Below are positions 42,373 through 50,864 of a stretch of DNA of 64,000 bases, piece by piece. The DNA is from Streptomyces sp. CB00455 (GTDB lineage Bacteria; Actinomycetota; Actinomycetes; Streptomycetales; Streptomycetaceae): the NCBI RefSeq assembly GCF_001905445.1, contig NZ_LIVQ01000007.1, positions 246,766 to 310,765 on the forward strand, read 5' to 3'. The position numbers and the translations under genes are program-made. Positions within the stretch are counted from its first letter, which is position 1. The number at the start of each line of letters is the position of its first letter. The notes below the pieces were generated by a model. That model was not told where the DNA came from. It did not search any database and saw nothing but the letters and a program-made list of their open reading frames with translations.

Positions 42373-42792
42373 TCAGGCCGAGCGAGTCGATCCCGATGTC
42401 CCACTGGTGGGCCCGCCCCAGACGCAGAGCAGGTCCACGACGAAGATCAGTGTCGAGCCCACCGGGATCAACGGGGAGGGCGATTGTTTCCCGTAGCCCA
42501 GACGCGGGGGAACGATGATCTCCCGCCGACCGCCGACCTTCATTCCCCTCACGCCCCGGTCCCAGCCCTTGATGACCTTGCCCCCGCCCACGGCGAACTT
42601 GAACGGCTGGGCCCGGTCCCAGGAGGAGTCGAACTCCCTCCCCGTCTCGAACGTGACCCCGACGTAGTGAACCTGGACGACCCGGCCCGGCTTGGCCTCA
42701 GCCCCGTCCCCGACCACGAGGTCCCGGGTCGTCAGCTCGGTGGGGGCATCACCCTCCGGAACATCGATCTCAGGCTTCGTCAGTTCACCCAT
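42373..42792 (-). CDS. FKBP-type peptidyl-prolyl isomerase
   Basis: 139 aa from the ATG at 42792. Core FKBP motifs: VVQVHYVGVTFETGREFDSS, FAVGGGKVIKGWDRGVRGMK, RREIIVPPRLGYGKQ and IPVGSTLIFVVDLL. It catalyses cis-trans isomerisation of prolyl bonds in the cytoplasm; no signal peptide. After VVDLL the family usually ends within a few residues, whereas this one has a 17-residue unrelated tail (WGGPTSGTSGSTRSA), so the original stop has been lost by mutation or rearrangement next to the debris downstream. Confidence 0.88.
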   Translation of the reverse strand: MGELTKPEIDVPEGDAPTELTTRDLVVGDGAEAKPGRVVQVHYVGVTFETGREFDSSWDRAQPFKFAVGGGKVIKGWDRGVRGMKVGGRREIIVPPRLGYGKQSPSPLIPVGSTLIFVVDLLCVWGGPTSGTSGSTRSA

Positions 42793-43456
42793 TGCGGTTG
42801 GCCCATCCCTCGCCGCCGGACAGCCGTCGTACGGACCAGCCGGACGCATGGACACTCCATGCAGCCGGTGATCACGCTACGGCAATCTTCGAGACGTCCG
42901 GTAAGGAGCCTTGCGAGGGCCCCGCACAGGCGCTTCACCTCACCAGGGTGAGCCGATGTCCGTCGTGTTCCGAGGCGCCGACTACGGTGCGTGCGGGTCC
43001 GGGGTGGCTGCCGGCCGCCCCATGCACCCGCCCCCCTGATGGGCGGCGGATTGCCGGTGAGCGAGTGGAGAGGACCGCCGCCCCGACCGGAGCCGCCTGC
43101 CCCGGCGCCCGGCGCCGCCGCGGCGGTCGGGGCAGGGGTGGAACGGCCTGTGCAGCCAGACCACCCGACCGGAATCCCGCCGACCTCCTGGAGGCCACCC
43201 GGTTCCCCTCGGTGAAGAGCCTGGACGAACACCTGCCGGCGGGTTTCGTGCCTGCGGTCTACCGGCGCCGCGCCCCGGAACGGGACGCTGTCGGCCCACA
43301 GCCCAGGGCGCCGTGCTCGGACCCGGCGCGGGGCGAAAGCCCGCTCGGCTACCTCGCCCACCAGCTGGTCCCCCTCGACCGCGAGCGCCAAGACCTCGCG
43401 TGGTGGCAACTCGGCGATTGGCTGCCCCGTTCGACGCGTGGGACCCACCCGTGCAT
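42793..43456. other. Gap with unassigned fragments
   Basis: No intact gene. A plus-strand frame at 43190-43430 (LLEATRFPSVKSLDEHLPAG, later LGYLAHQLVPLDRERQD) has coding-like character but no clear family. It leads into the SnoaL-like fragment. Confidence 0.35.
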
Positions 43457-43579
43457 GCCCGAGCCAACTGCCGGAGCTTCGAGAACGAGGCGATCTGGAT
43501 CTTCACCCTGGCCGAGGGCAAGATCATCGAGATCCGTGCCGTGAGTGACCGCCTCGGTCTCTTGCTCCAGTTTGGATAG
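43457..43579 (+). pseudogene. SnoaL-like cyclase C-terminal fragment
   Basis: ARANCRSFENEAIWIFTLAE then GKIIEIRAVSDRLGLLLQ and a stop match the last strands of SnoaL/ester-cyclase-like NTF2-fold proteins. The N-terminal two thirds are missing. Confidence 0.55.
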
Positions 43580-43659
43580 GAGTGGCCGAAGACTGAGTAG
43601 CCACGCGGTGACCGCGCTGGTCACAGCCATCAATGAATGGCTGTGACCAGCACCTTCAC

Positions 43660-43878
43660 AACAGACCCTGGCCGGGGGCTCAGGGATGTGGCGCCGCCCG
43701 CATCCCCACGCCCGGCACCGCTGTCGGCGAGGCCCCGGCAGCGGCGGGCGCCTCCCTCCGGGGCACGGCCGGTGAGCTGGTCCTCGTCTTCTACGGCCGT
43801 ATCGCGTTGGACTCCCTGGAGCTCGACGGCGACCGAAGCCTCTTCGACCAGCTCATAGCCTGGGACCCCGAGGAGTAG
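43660..43878 (+). pseudogene. Maleylpyruvate isomerase family C-terminal fragment
   Basis: AGASLRGTAGELVLVFYGRI followed by ALDSLELDGDRSLFDQLIAW matches the C-terminal (MDMPI_C) domain of mycothiol-dependent maleylpyruvate isomerase family proteins. The N-terminal DinB-like helical bundle is absent, so this is a remnant. Confidence 0.6.
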
Positions 43879-44065
43879 GACGCGACGATGCGCCACCTCG
43901 TGCGCCCGGTACCCGGGGAAGCGGATGCGTCCTGAAGGCGGTTCGGGCGCGAGGTGGTGGCGGCAGCCGCGTTCGGCACGTGGTAGCACCCTCAAGTGAT
44001 CGACGCCGCACTGTGGCCAGGCGCCACAGCAGTGGTGCCGGCACCCCGGAAAGGCAGTAGCGGTG

Positions 44066-45286
44066 ATGGAGATCCGTCCCACGACCGACCAGGACCGCGA
44101 GGTCTTCGTCGACACGATCCTTGCCGCGTTCGGGCGCCTGCGGGAATCTCCGGCCGAGGGCGCGGGGCTGTTGTGGTCGGCGTACGAAATGGACCGCAAC
44201 CTGCTCGCCGTTGCAGCGGACGGGCGGCCCGTCGGCACGGCAGGTGCGTACTCCTTCGAGCTCACCCTGCCCGGCGGGGCCCTCGTCCCGGTCACCGGGG
44301 TGACCGGCGTCTGCGTCCTGCCCTCGCACCGACGCCAGGGCGTACTCAGCGCGATGATGCGGCATCAGCTCGCCGCGCTGCGCGCCCGAGGGGAGTTCCT
44401 CTCCGTGCTGCTGGCCTCCGAGGCCCTGATCTACGGCAGGTTCGGCTACGGTCCGGCGACCTACACGCGGCGGCTGACGGTGCCGCGCCACCGGGCCGCC
44501 CTCGCCCGCCCCCGGGCGCGCGCAGGGGCCGACGCCCCGGCCACCGGCTCGGTCGAGGTGCTGCGGCGTGCCGAGTGCGGCGGCATCCTGGAGGAGGTCT
44601 ACGACCGGTACCGCCGCGCCCAGCCCGGCGCACTGTCCCGGCCGCACCGCTGGTGGGCCCTGGGCGCGGGGCAGCCCCCGGTCTCTCCGGCACCGCGCTA
44701 CGTCGCCGTCCACCGCGACGCGGAGGGTGTCCCGGACGGATACGCCAGCTACTCGCTCGGCGAGTCCGACACCTTGACGGTCGACGAGACCATCGCCATC
44801 GACGACGCCGTCTCCTCGGCCCTGGCCCGGTTCGTACTGGTACACGACCTCGTCGATCAGGTCGTGTTCAAGCACTTCCCGCCCGACCACCCGCTGCGCT
44901 GGCAGCTCGCGGACTTCAACGCCAGTCAGCTGAGCGGCGACACCGACTGGCTCTGGGTGCGGCTGCTGGACGTCCCGGGTGCGCTGACCGCACGCGGCTG
45001 GTTCACGGACGGCGAGCTCGTTCTCGACGTCGACGACCCGTTCCTGGGCGAGCGCGACCGCTATCTGCTGACCGTCCGGAACGGCAAGGCCGACTGCGTC
45101 CCGACGGAACGGGAGCCCGACCTGTCCCTGGACGTGAGGGACCTGGGCTCGGTCTACCTCGGCGGCACCGCCCCGAGCACGCTCGTGCGCGCCGGCCACA
45201 TCCGGGCCCACCGCCCGGGCGCGCCCGCGCTCGCCGACGCTCTCTTCCGCGCCGAACGCTCCCCGCACTGTCTGCAATGGTTTTGA
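44066..45286 (+). CDS. Eis-type GNAT N-acetyltransferase
   Basis: 406 aa (a GTG three bases earlier, 44063, is an alternative). N-terminal GNAT: VTGVCVLPSHRRQGVLSAMM (acetyl-CoA motif, ~83-102), then YGRFGYGPATYTRRLTVPR, which is diagnostic of Eis proteins. The middle domain has SRPHRWWALG. The C-terminal sterol-carrier-like domain has LDVRDLGSVYLGGTAPSTLV, and the terminal carboxylate Phe is conserved as the catalytic residue in Eis (ends CLQWF). Eis enzymes multi-acetylate amines of aminoglycosides, capreomycin or protein lysines; the target here is unknown. It stands alone. Confidence 0.92.
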   Translation: MEIRPTTDQDREVFVDTILAAFGRLRESPAEGAGLLWSAYEMDRNLLAVAADGRPVGTAGAYSFELTLPGGALVPVTGVTGVCVLPSHRRQGVLSAMMRHQLAALRARGEFLSVLLASEALIYGRFGYGPATYTRRLTVPRHRAALARPRARAGADAPATGSVEVLRRAECGGILEEVYDRYRRAQPGALSRPHRWWALGAGQPPVSPAPRYVAVHRDAEGVPDGYASYSLGESDTLTVDETIAIDDAVSSALARFVLVHDLVDQVVFKHFPPDHPLRWQLADFNASQLSGDTDWLWVRLLDVPGALTARGWFTDGELVLDVDDPFLGERDRYLLTVRNGKADCVPTEREPDLSLDVRDLGSVYLGGTAPSTLVRAGHIRAHRPGAPALADALFRAERSPHCLQWF

Positions 45287-45560
45287 CCGCGCACCTGCCG
45301 ACTCCGCAGAAGGCTGGTGGGCCGGGCTACACGCTGGTCGCCTTCCAGGTGCGAGCGACAATGGCGGCGCGTGGCCGATCGGATCGAACCGGCGACCACG
45401 TCCGAGGCCGCCCGATCGGCCCCATGGCCGCCTGCTCCCGCGGCCGCCTACTGCAATCGAATCTCGGACTCAGGTCACCAGGCCAGTCTTCGCGGCTGCT
45501 GCCGCTGGCTTCGCAGGGGCGCAAACCGGCCTGTCAGAGGCATCGGTTAGCTTGCGGACC

Positions 45561-46034
45561 ATGGGAAACTCAGGCGGATCATTGACGACCCGGTCCACGG
45601 GCGAACTGCACCAGCTCATGCGGGCAGCCGGCTTCACGGGCATTGACGACACAGAGGCGTTGGCGGAGGGCTGGCAGACGACGCATTTCGCCGACGCCGG
45701 ACGGCGCAGCCTGCCAGCCCTCGTCCAGAAAACCGAGACACCAGCCGTCATGGTGTCCTTCCTTGACAGCGACGTGGGGTTCATCGAGGCCCTCACGCCC
45801 GGCGGCAACAGCTGGGAAGGCCTGCTGAACCGCGAGAAGGCGATGAGCTATGAGATACCTCTGGAGCAGTTCCCCGTCGAGCCCGCCGTGGCCGGCGCAC
45901 TCGCCTGGGCGGCCGCTTCCGGACTGACGCCCGACGAGGAAGCCATCCGGCAGACGCTCACCGGGTCGGCCCTATTCGCGGAAGAGCTCGCCTCAGCCCT
46001 CATCGTCGCCCTGGGGCTGCCCGGCGCAACCTAG
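45561..46034 (+). CDS. Conserved-looking hypothetical protein
   Basis: 157 aa from the ATG at 45561 (MGNSGGSLTTRSTGELHQLM). Soluble, acidic, mostly helical in its second half (GALAWAAASGLTPDEEAIRQ). Middle part FADAGRRSLPALVQKTETPA and FIEALTPGGNSWEGLLNREK. The composition is that of a real cytoplasmic protein but no family is recognised. No operon partner. The start is preceded by only a weak ribosome-binding stretch. Confidence 0.65.
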   Translation: MGNSGGSLTTRSTGELHQLMRAAGFTGIDDTEALAEGWQTTHFADAGRRSLPALVQKTETPAVMVSFLDSDVGFIEALTPGGNSWEGLLNREKAMSYEIPLEQFPVEPAVAGALAWAAASGLTPDEEAIRQTLTGSALFAEELASALIVALGLPGAT

Positions 46035-46339
46035 CCCTCCCCCGCCAGGACCCGGGGAATTACGTGACCTTACCTCTGGGGAACAACGCGATCGTCCACA
46101 CCCGGGCCTGCCCAAGGGTCTTCTGGGACGGCTCCCCGAAATCCTGCGGCCGGAGCCAAGGGCACGAACCAGGTGCAGCTCATCGTCACGGCCCGCAACC
46201 CCGTAGGGGCCTTACCCCGCCGGACGCGAGGTCTCCCGGTCCACGGCCGGAGGACCGCGCGTGTTCCGATCGGCGGCGCACCCCCTAGGCTGTGCGCCGG
46301 CCGGCCCCAGGCGCGGGGTCCCAGTTGGCGGGGAACAGG
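46035..46339. other. Spacer without gene
   Basis: No conserved frame; short inverted segments only. It contains the ribosome-binding site (GGGGAACAGG) of the next gene at its right end. Confidence 0.4.
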
Positions 46340-46990
46340 ATGTCCGTAGAACGTCACATAGCGGGAATGCTCCAGCAGATCGCCCGTCAGCAGGACATCG
46401 TCGAGATCGCCCCCCAGGGCTCCACGCCGAAGGCAGCGGCCCTGGCGCACGTGGCGGAGCAGTACGGCTACACGTACGGCATGGCGTACAGGACCGGGTT
46501 CAAGAACTCGCTCGTCCAGGTCCGGATGTACCGGGACCCCCAGCCCGACGCCCGTGTCCGCGAGGCGGCCACCATCACCGCCCATCCGCAGGCGGGCAAC
46601 GGCGGGACAGCACCGGGGCTGGAGCAGGGCTCGCTGAAGCCGCTCCCCGAAGCGGTCGGTGCCGTGGGTGTGCTGAAGGACCTCATCACCTTCGACGTCA
46701 TGGCCCTGTACGTCGCCGACCGGAGCCAGAAGGTGATGGGCTACCTCGCCTGCGCGGTCCTGACCGTCCTCCTGCTCATCGACAGATCGCCGGTCGAAGC
46801 GGTCGCCTCCGGCGCGGCGGTCGCGCTGCTCATCACCGTGGCGTTCAAGGTGGGCGCGATCCGCCGCGGGAAGATCGCACAGCGGCTGACGGACGCCGGG
46901 TTCCTCGCGGTACGCGACGAACAAGGCGACCAGCGGTTCCTGCGCCCGGGGCAGCAGCTGCCCGGCCACGCGCACCCGTTCGCCGCCTGA
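46340..46990 (+). CDS. Hypothetical membrane protein
   Basis: 216 aa from the ATG at 46340. The N-terminal soluble part (VERHIAGMLQQIARQQDIVE, AALAHVAEQYGYTYGMAYRT) is followed by two adjacent membrane helices (VMGYLACAVLTVLLLI and AVASGAAVALLITVAFKVGA) and a short cytoplasmic end. The N-terminal region reads like a small alpha/beta domain. It is convergent with another membrane protein gene (47069-47716). Family not recognised. Confidence 0.68.
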   Translation: MSVERHIAGMLQQIARQQDIVEIAPQGSTPKAAALAHVAEQYGYTYGMAYRTGFKNSLVQVRMYRDPQPDARVREAATITAHPQAGNGGTAPGLEQGSLKPLPEAVGAVGVLKDLITFDVMALYVADRSQKVMGYLACAVLTVLLLIDRSPVEAVASGAAVALLITVAFKVGAIRRGKIAQRLTDAGFLAVRDEQGDQRFLRPGQQLPGHAHPFAA

Positions 46991-47068
46991 GGCCGTGGCC
47001 TGCGGCGCAAACAGGACGTAGATCTGGGTGATCACGCGCACCCAGGTGTGCAGCGGAGCTACAGCTTG

Positions 47069-47716
47069 TCAGCCTCCGCTGCCGGTCGAGCCGCCGTGGC
47101 CTGCGACCATCCACGGAGGGGACTGCACGCGGCGTTGGACGACCAGGTCCACCTGGACGGCGGCGGGGGCGAGTGTCTGTTGCAGTTGCTGGTGGAGGGC
47201 CGTGGTGTCGGTTGTCCACGGGAGGACTGGCATAGGCCGGATCAGGCGGCTGTTCTTCAGGAGCACGTACAGGGTGATCTTGGCGGACACCGGCTTCCGG
47301 TCCCCATCGTGCGACTCGATGATGGAATGGTCGATCCAGATCTGCTGTACGTCGGTAAGGGGCCGCGGCCGGTCCGTACGGGAGCCCCGGACGAGGGTCA
47401 TGGTCTCCGGGGCGGCTACGGGCGAGAACCGCAACCGGGTTACGCTCCGGAAGGCCCCGTACAAGATCACGAACGTGTTGACGACGAGTCCCACCGCGGC
47501 GGCGATCCCGACCGCAGCCCAGATCCGGCCGGGCCCTTGACTGAGGACCATTGCCATGACCGCATAGACCGGGGTGCCGTAGAGGGCGCCGGCTGCGAGC
47601 GACCCGATTACCTCCCCGGGCCAACGCTTGGCGGCGAACACGAGCGGCCCGACTTCCTCGCGAAGCACCAGGTCGACCACGTCGGGGTTCGAACGGTCGA
47701 TCCGCACGCTGTTCAT
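47069..47716 (-). CDS. Hypothetical membrane protein
   Basis: 215 aa. A short N-terminal soluble part (SVRIDRSNPDVVDLVLREEV) is followed by two helices (GTPVYAVMAMVLSQ region and IWAAVGIAAAVGLVVNTFVI). The C-terminal cytoplasmic domain contains RLRFSPVAAPETMTLVRGS, LTDVQQIWIDHSIIESHDGD and KITLYVLLKNSRL, PH-like in pattern (inference). Family not recognised. Confidence 0.68.
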   Translation of the reverse strand: MNSVRIDRSNPDVVDLVLREEVGPLVFAAKRWPGEVIGSLAAGALYGTPVYAVMAMVLSQGPGRIWAAVGIAAAVGLVVNTFVILYGAFRSVTRLRFSPVAAPETMTLVRGSRTDRPRPLTDVQQIWIDHSIIESHDGDRKPVSAKITLYVLLKNSRLIRPMPVLPWTTDTTALHQQLQQTLAPAAVQVDLVVQRRVQSPPWMVAGHGGSTGSGG

Positions 47717-48392
47717 GACACAACGTTAGGGCGGCGTCACCCGTTGGGGAAGGGCGCGCGCGGCGCCAGGCGGCTCAGGCATGATGCACGGCCCTGCTCG
47801 GACGCGGCGAGTGCACGCCGACGAAGCTCCGGTGGGGGCTCGCGGTCGACGATGCGGAGCGGGACCGGCTGCTGGACATCCCAGCCGGCTGCGGCGGTAC
47901 GACGTGGAGTTCACCCCCGCCCCGCAGGGCTGCGCAGGCCGAGGGCCCCCATCTCGTCGGGGGCGGCCCTTCGCGATGCCGCGTGCCCTGGCAGCCTGCT
48001 CTTGGCGCAGGCTCCGGGAGGCCTCGCCGCGGCGCCGGCCCGCAGGCGTACCGGCGCAGTGGCGGAGGCCCTATACCCGCGCCCGACGGCAGCGGGACGT
48101 AGTGACCAGTGAGTAGTGCCTGGCGGCACGGCTCCTCCAGATGCACATCGTGGACGGCATCCTTTCGCGGTCCACGATCGGCGGGGCAGAACCTAGCGGT
48201 TCGGGTAGCTTGCCGACCGGGTGGGCGACACCCTCAAGGACCTTCGGCGTCGCCGGGATCCACCTGCTCGTCGCGATGGCCCTGATCGGCGGTGGACTTC
48301 ACGCCGTGGCGGCTCGCTGCCCGGACACCGTCGTCGAGTACCAGCCCACTGAGTGACCCCAATTCATCCCCTCAGGCCGACGCGGCAGGGGC
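47717..48392. other. Gap; possible small membrane ORF
   Basis: No confident gene over ~675 bp. A plus-strand frame at 48141-48356 (71 codons) contains one hydrophobic segment (GIHLLVAMALIGGGLHAVAA) and could be a small membrane protein. An upstream frame near 47800-47890 (LRWGLAVDDAERDRLLDIPA) looks like a gene fragment. Confidence 0.35.
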
Positions 48393-49352
48393 CTACTTGG
48401 ATTCGACTCGTCCTGCCGGGTTGGGTCCGGTCGTCAGTGCCTCGTAGGTTGTCTGCCAGGCGTTGTCGCCGGGGTGGAGCTGGGTGCGGAGATATGCCGC
48501 GGTGAGCTGGGCGAGGGCGGCGACTCGGCCGGGGTTTTCGTCGGTGGTCTCGGCGGCGTCGTATCCGGCGATCCCGCCGAGTCCGTGCTCCGCGTCGAAC
48601 AGGGTGAGCAGGGTTTTGGGGCCGGGGGCGAGCGTGTAGGGGTCGGCGTGCCAGTCCGGGCCCATGTCGGTGAAGTGCCGGGGGTTGTCCTTGTCGCCGG
48701 TGACGACCAGCGCGGGTGCGGTCATGGTGGAGAAGTCGACGGCCCCGATGACCGGCCAGTGCTCGGCCATGGGTCCGTTGAAGACATCGCCGCCCCTGCC
48801 CGGCGGGGCGAGCAGTACACCCGCCTTGATGCGGGGCTCGAGGAGGTGTACCAGGTTCCCGGTGTCGGGGTCGGTGAGTCCGGCGCCCAGCAGGAGGGCG
48901 GCGGTGAAGCCGCCGAGCGAGTGTCCGGCGAGGGCGACCTTGGCGGGGTCTATCCGCCCGGCGAGCTGCGGCACGGCGTTCTCGATCACCTCGAGCCGGT
49001 CGAGGATGTGGGTCATGTCCTCGGCGCGGGAGCGCCAGAAGTCAGGTGCTCCGGCGGCGTCCGCGACCAGGTCGGTCAGTGTCCTGGAGGTGAGGTGGGT
49101 GGGCTGGACGACGACGAATCCGTGTGCTGCCCAGAAGTTGGCGAGCGGCGCGTAGCCGTTGAGCGAGGAGAGGTTGTTCGAGGGGCCGTGGCCGTGGGAG
49201 AGGAGGATGACGGGGAGGCCGGTGCCGGTAAAGGGTGCGGAGACGCGCACCTGGAGATCCACGGGACGTCCGGGCACGGACAGGACCACGGGGCTGAAGG
49301 ACAGGACCGGGACGGGCGCGCCCAGGGCCCCGGCGGCGGTGGATGTGCTCAC
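48393..49352 (-). CDS. Chlorophyllase/PAF-acetylhydrolase-like alpha/beta hydrolase
   Basis: 319 aa, no signal peptide. LPVILLSHGHGPSNNLSSLN (oxyanion region, ~47), FVVVQPTHLTS, nucleophile elbow VALAGHSLGGFTAALLLG (Ser ~146), acid in VVTGDKDNPRHF (~225) and His in FDAEHGLGGIAGYD (~262). This fits the group of chlorophyllase- and PAF-AH-like esterases. It is divergent from a TetR gene, with two dyads between, and is very likely controlled by it. Substrate unknown. Confidence 0.88.
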   Translation of the reverse strand: MSTSTAAGALGAPVPVLSFSPVVLSVPGRPVDLQVRVSAPFTGTGLPVILLSHGHGPSNNLSSLNGYAPLANFWAAHGFVVVQPTHLTSRTLTDLVADAAGAPDFWRSRAEDMTHILDRLEVIENAVPQLAGRIDPAKVALAGHSLGGFTAALLLGAGLTDPDTGNLVHLLEPRIKAGVLLAPPGRGGDVFNGPMAEHWPVIGAVDFSTMTAPALVVTGDKDNPRHFTDMGPDWHADPYTLAPGPKTLLTLFDAEHGLGGIAGYDAAETTDENPGRVAALAQLTAAYLRTQLHPGDNAWQTTYEALTTGPNPAGRVESK

Positions 49353-49432
49353 GGTGTGGGTTCCCTTTCGGTGGCGCCTGCCGTCCGCCGGTCTACTGCG
49401 GTCGGCGGGCGGACAAGGCGGTCAGGGGTGTC

Positions 49433-49455
49433 CCGTTTCGGCTAAGCTGAAACGG
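49433..49455. promoter_or_regulatory. TetR-type operator, CCGTTTC-N9-GAAACGG
   Basis: A perfect 7-bp inverted repeat in the divergent hydrolase/tetR region, probably the regulator's binding site. Confidence 0.6.
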
Positions 49456-49476
49456 AACCATGCTCCACTTAGTATC

Positions 49477-49491
49477 CGGAGCGTCGCTCCG
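49477..49491. promoter_or_regulatory. Second dyad, CGGAGCG-T-CGCTCCG
   Basis: A perfect 7-1-7 palindrome 31 bp before the tetR start. It shares CGGA/TCCG ends with the flanking sequence and may be a second operator or a small hairpin. Confidence 0.45.
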
Positions 49492-49521
49492 TTTTGTCAA
49501 CCGGTGTCGAAGGAGAATGTG

Positions 49522-50118
49522 ATGGCCGCCGAGGGTCCTGCAGGCGATTCGCCGTCCCGAAGCAAGCGTGCCGATGCTCAGCGCAACCGGGAGACGGTGC
49601 TCACTGCCGCAGCCGAGGTGTTCGTCACCTCCGGCGTCGACGCCCCGATCCGCCAGATCGCGGCCCAGGCGGGCGTCGGGATGGCCACGATCTACCGCCA
49701 CTTCCCGACCCGGGCGGACCTCGTCACCGCCGTGTACCAGCACCAGATCGAGGCATGCGCCGAAGCCGGCCCGAACCTGCTGGCCGGCGCCGATTCCCCG
49801 CTCGACGCACTGCGCCAATGGATCGACCTCTTCGTCGACTTCCTGGTCACCAAGCACGGCCTCGCCGACGCCCTGCAGTCCGACAGCGACCGCTTCGCCG
49901 CGCTGCACGCCTACTTCCTCGACCGCCTGCTGCCCGTCTGCGCCCAGCTGCTCGACGCCGCGGTCGAGGCCGGCGACATCAGGCCCGGCACGCACCCCTA
50001 CGAGCTGATGCGCGGCATCGGCAACCTCTGTATCGGACGCGACAACGACCCCCGCTACGACCCCCGACGCCTGATCGCCCTCCTCCTCCAGGGACTCCAG
50101 CGATCCCAGGCGACCTGA
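49522..50118 (+). CDS. TetR family repressor
   Basis: 198 aa from the ATG at 49522 with AAGGAG at ideal spacing. HTH: RETVLTAAAEVFVTSGVDAP, IRQIAAQAGVGMATIYRHFP, TRADLVTAVY. The C-terminal domain (SPLDALRQWIDLFVDFLVTK, AVEAGDIRPGTHPYELMRGI) matches the SbtR-like C-terminal group. It is divergent from the chlorophyllase-like hydrolase gene and should repress both via the dyads at 49433-49491. Ligand unknown. Confidence 0.93.
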   Translation: MAAEGPAGDSPSRSKRADAQRNRETVLTAAAEVFVTSGVDAPIRQIAAQAGVGMATIYRHFPTRADLVTAVYQHQIEACAEAGPNLLAGADSPLDALRQWIDLFVDFLVTKHGLADALQSDSDRFAALHAYFLDRLLPVCAQLLDAAVEAGDIRPGTHPYELMRGIGNLCIGRDNDPRYDPRRLIALLLQGLQRSQAT

Positions 50119-50283
50119 TCCCGACGAGCAACATCGCGCCCCGGACACTGCCGCGCGATCTGAACGGCCGCTTCTCGGCAGCCGGACCCACCGGCAAGCA
50201 ACAGTGCCCTTGAGCTGCCCACCAGCAGGCCGCGATGCCGAGGAGTACCTGGGGCCGCACGAGGCGACCCGGCACATGGCTGC

Positions 50284-50349
50284 GCACCCCGGAGGACATC
50301 GCCCGCCCCGCCGCCCGCACCCCGGAGGACATCGCCCGCCCCGCCGCGC
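50284..50349. repeat. 33-bp tandem repeat, two copies
   Basis: The unit GCACCCCGGAGGACATCGCC plus 13 bases occurs twice in a row. In one plus-strand frame it encodes RTPEDIARPAA twice, within a frame lacking any family. Confidence 0.8.
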
Positions 50350-50588
50350 GCAGCCAAGACGCCGCCACCCGCCGCCGGGCCGTCCCCGGGCATCTCCAGC
50401 AGACCGGGCAACCGGCCACGGCAGCGGTCCGCCCTACCGCTCAGCAGCAGCACCACACCGCCCGGCCTGACCAGGGCACGGGACCCGGCCGCGCCCGGTG
50501 AGGGATCCCAACCGCACGTGTTCGGGCTGCATCGAGTGGAGAGGGGAGCCCCCCGTGGCGAGCACCCCGGTGGGGGCGGGGTCCACCG

Positions 50589-50635
50589 CGATGTCCATCG
50601 GGTGGAAGGGGGCTTTCTCCACCCGATGGACATCG
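50589..50635. repeat. Large inverted repeat 1 (18-bp arms)
   Basis: Perfect complementary arms at 50589-50606 and 50618-50635 with an 11-nt loop (AAGGGGGCTTTC-like). It lies in the gene-free stretch after the TetR gene and directly before inverted repeat 2. Confidence 0.85.
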
Positions 50636-50643
50636 GCCGGTGG

Positions 50644-50740
50644 GGGAGTGCACGACATCCCGGCATCCAGTGCGCACCGGGTGGTGACGATGCGCAGCAT
50701 CGTGCGCACCGTGCGCGCGCCGACGATGTCGTGCACTCCC
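50644..50740. repeat. Large inverted repeat 2 with nested stem
   Basis: Outer 16-bp arms are perfect (50644-50659 with 50725-50740). Inside, ACGATGC (50687-50693) pairs with GCATCGT (50697-50703) around a 3-nt loop. The intervening sequence also carries GTGCGCAC motifs on both sides. This makes a ~97-nt multi-stem fold in DNA or RNA. Confidence 0.85.
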
Positions 50741-50864
50741 GCCCCACCCCACCGGTGCGCTTCGGTGGTGCGCCGCGCTCCCGATCACCGCACCACCTCA
50801 TCGTGCGGCGTACCGGCTGCCCTGCATGGGGAGGTTCCGTCCATCGACGGACGGGACATGATTC

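Larger units (their letters stand above)
50119..50864. other. Gene-free stretch dominated by repeats
   Basis: No gene supported. It contains the 33-bp tandem repeat and two large inverted repeats listed separately. Frames crossing it are low-complexity. Confidence 0.45.

Noticed and set aside
45350..45420. A tRNA T-arm-like GGTTCGATCC on the minus strand near 45385
   Set aside because: No matching acceptor, D or anticodon arms could be paired around it; a chance match.
47717..48146. Possible phosphotransferase-like fragment
   Set aside because: Only one short segment (LRWGLAVDDAERDRLLDIPA) looks coding; no kinase motif is present.
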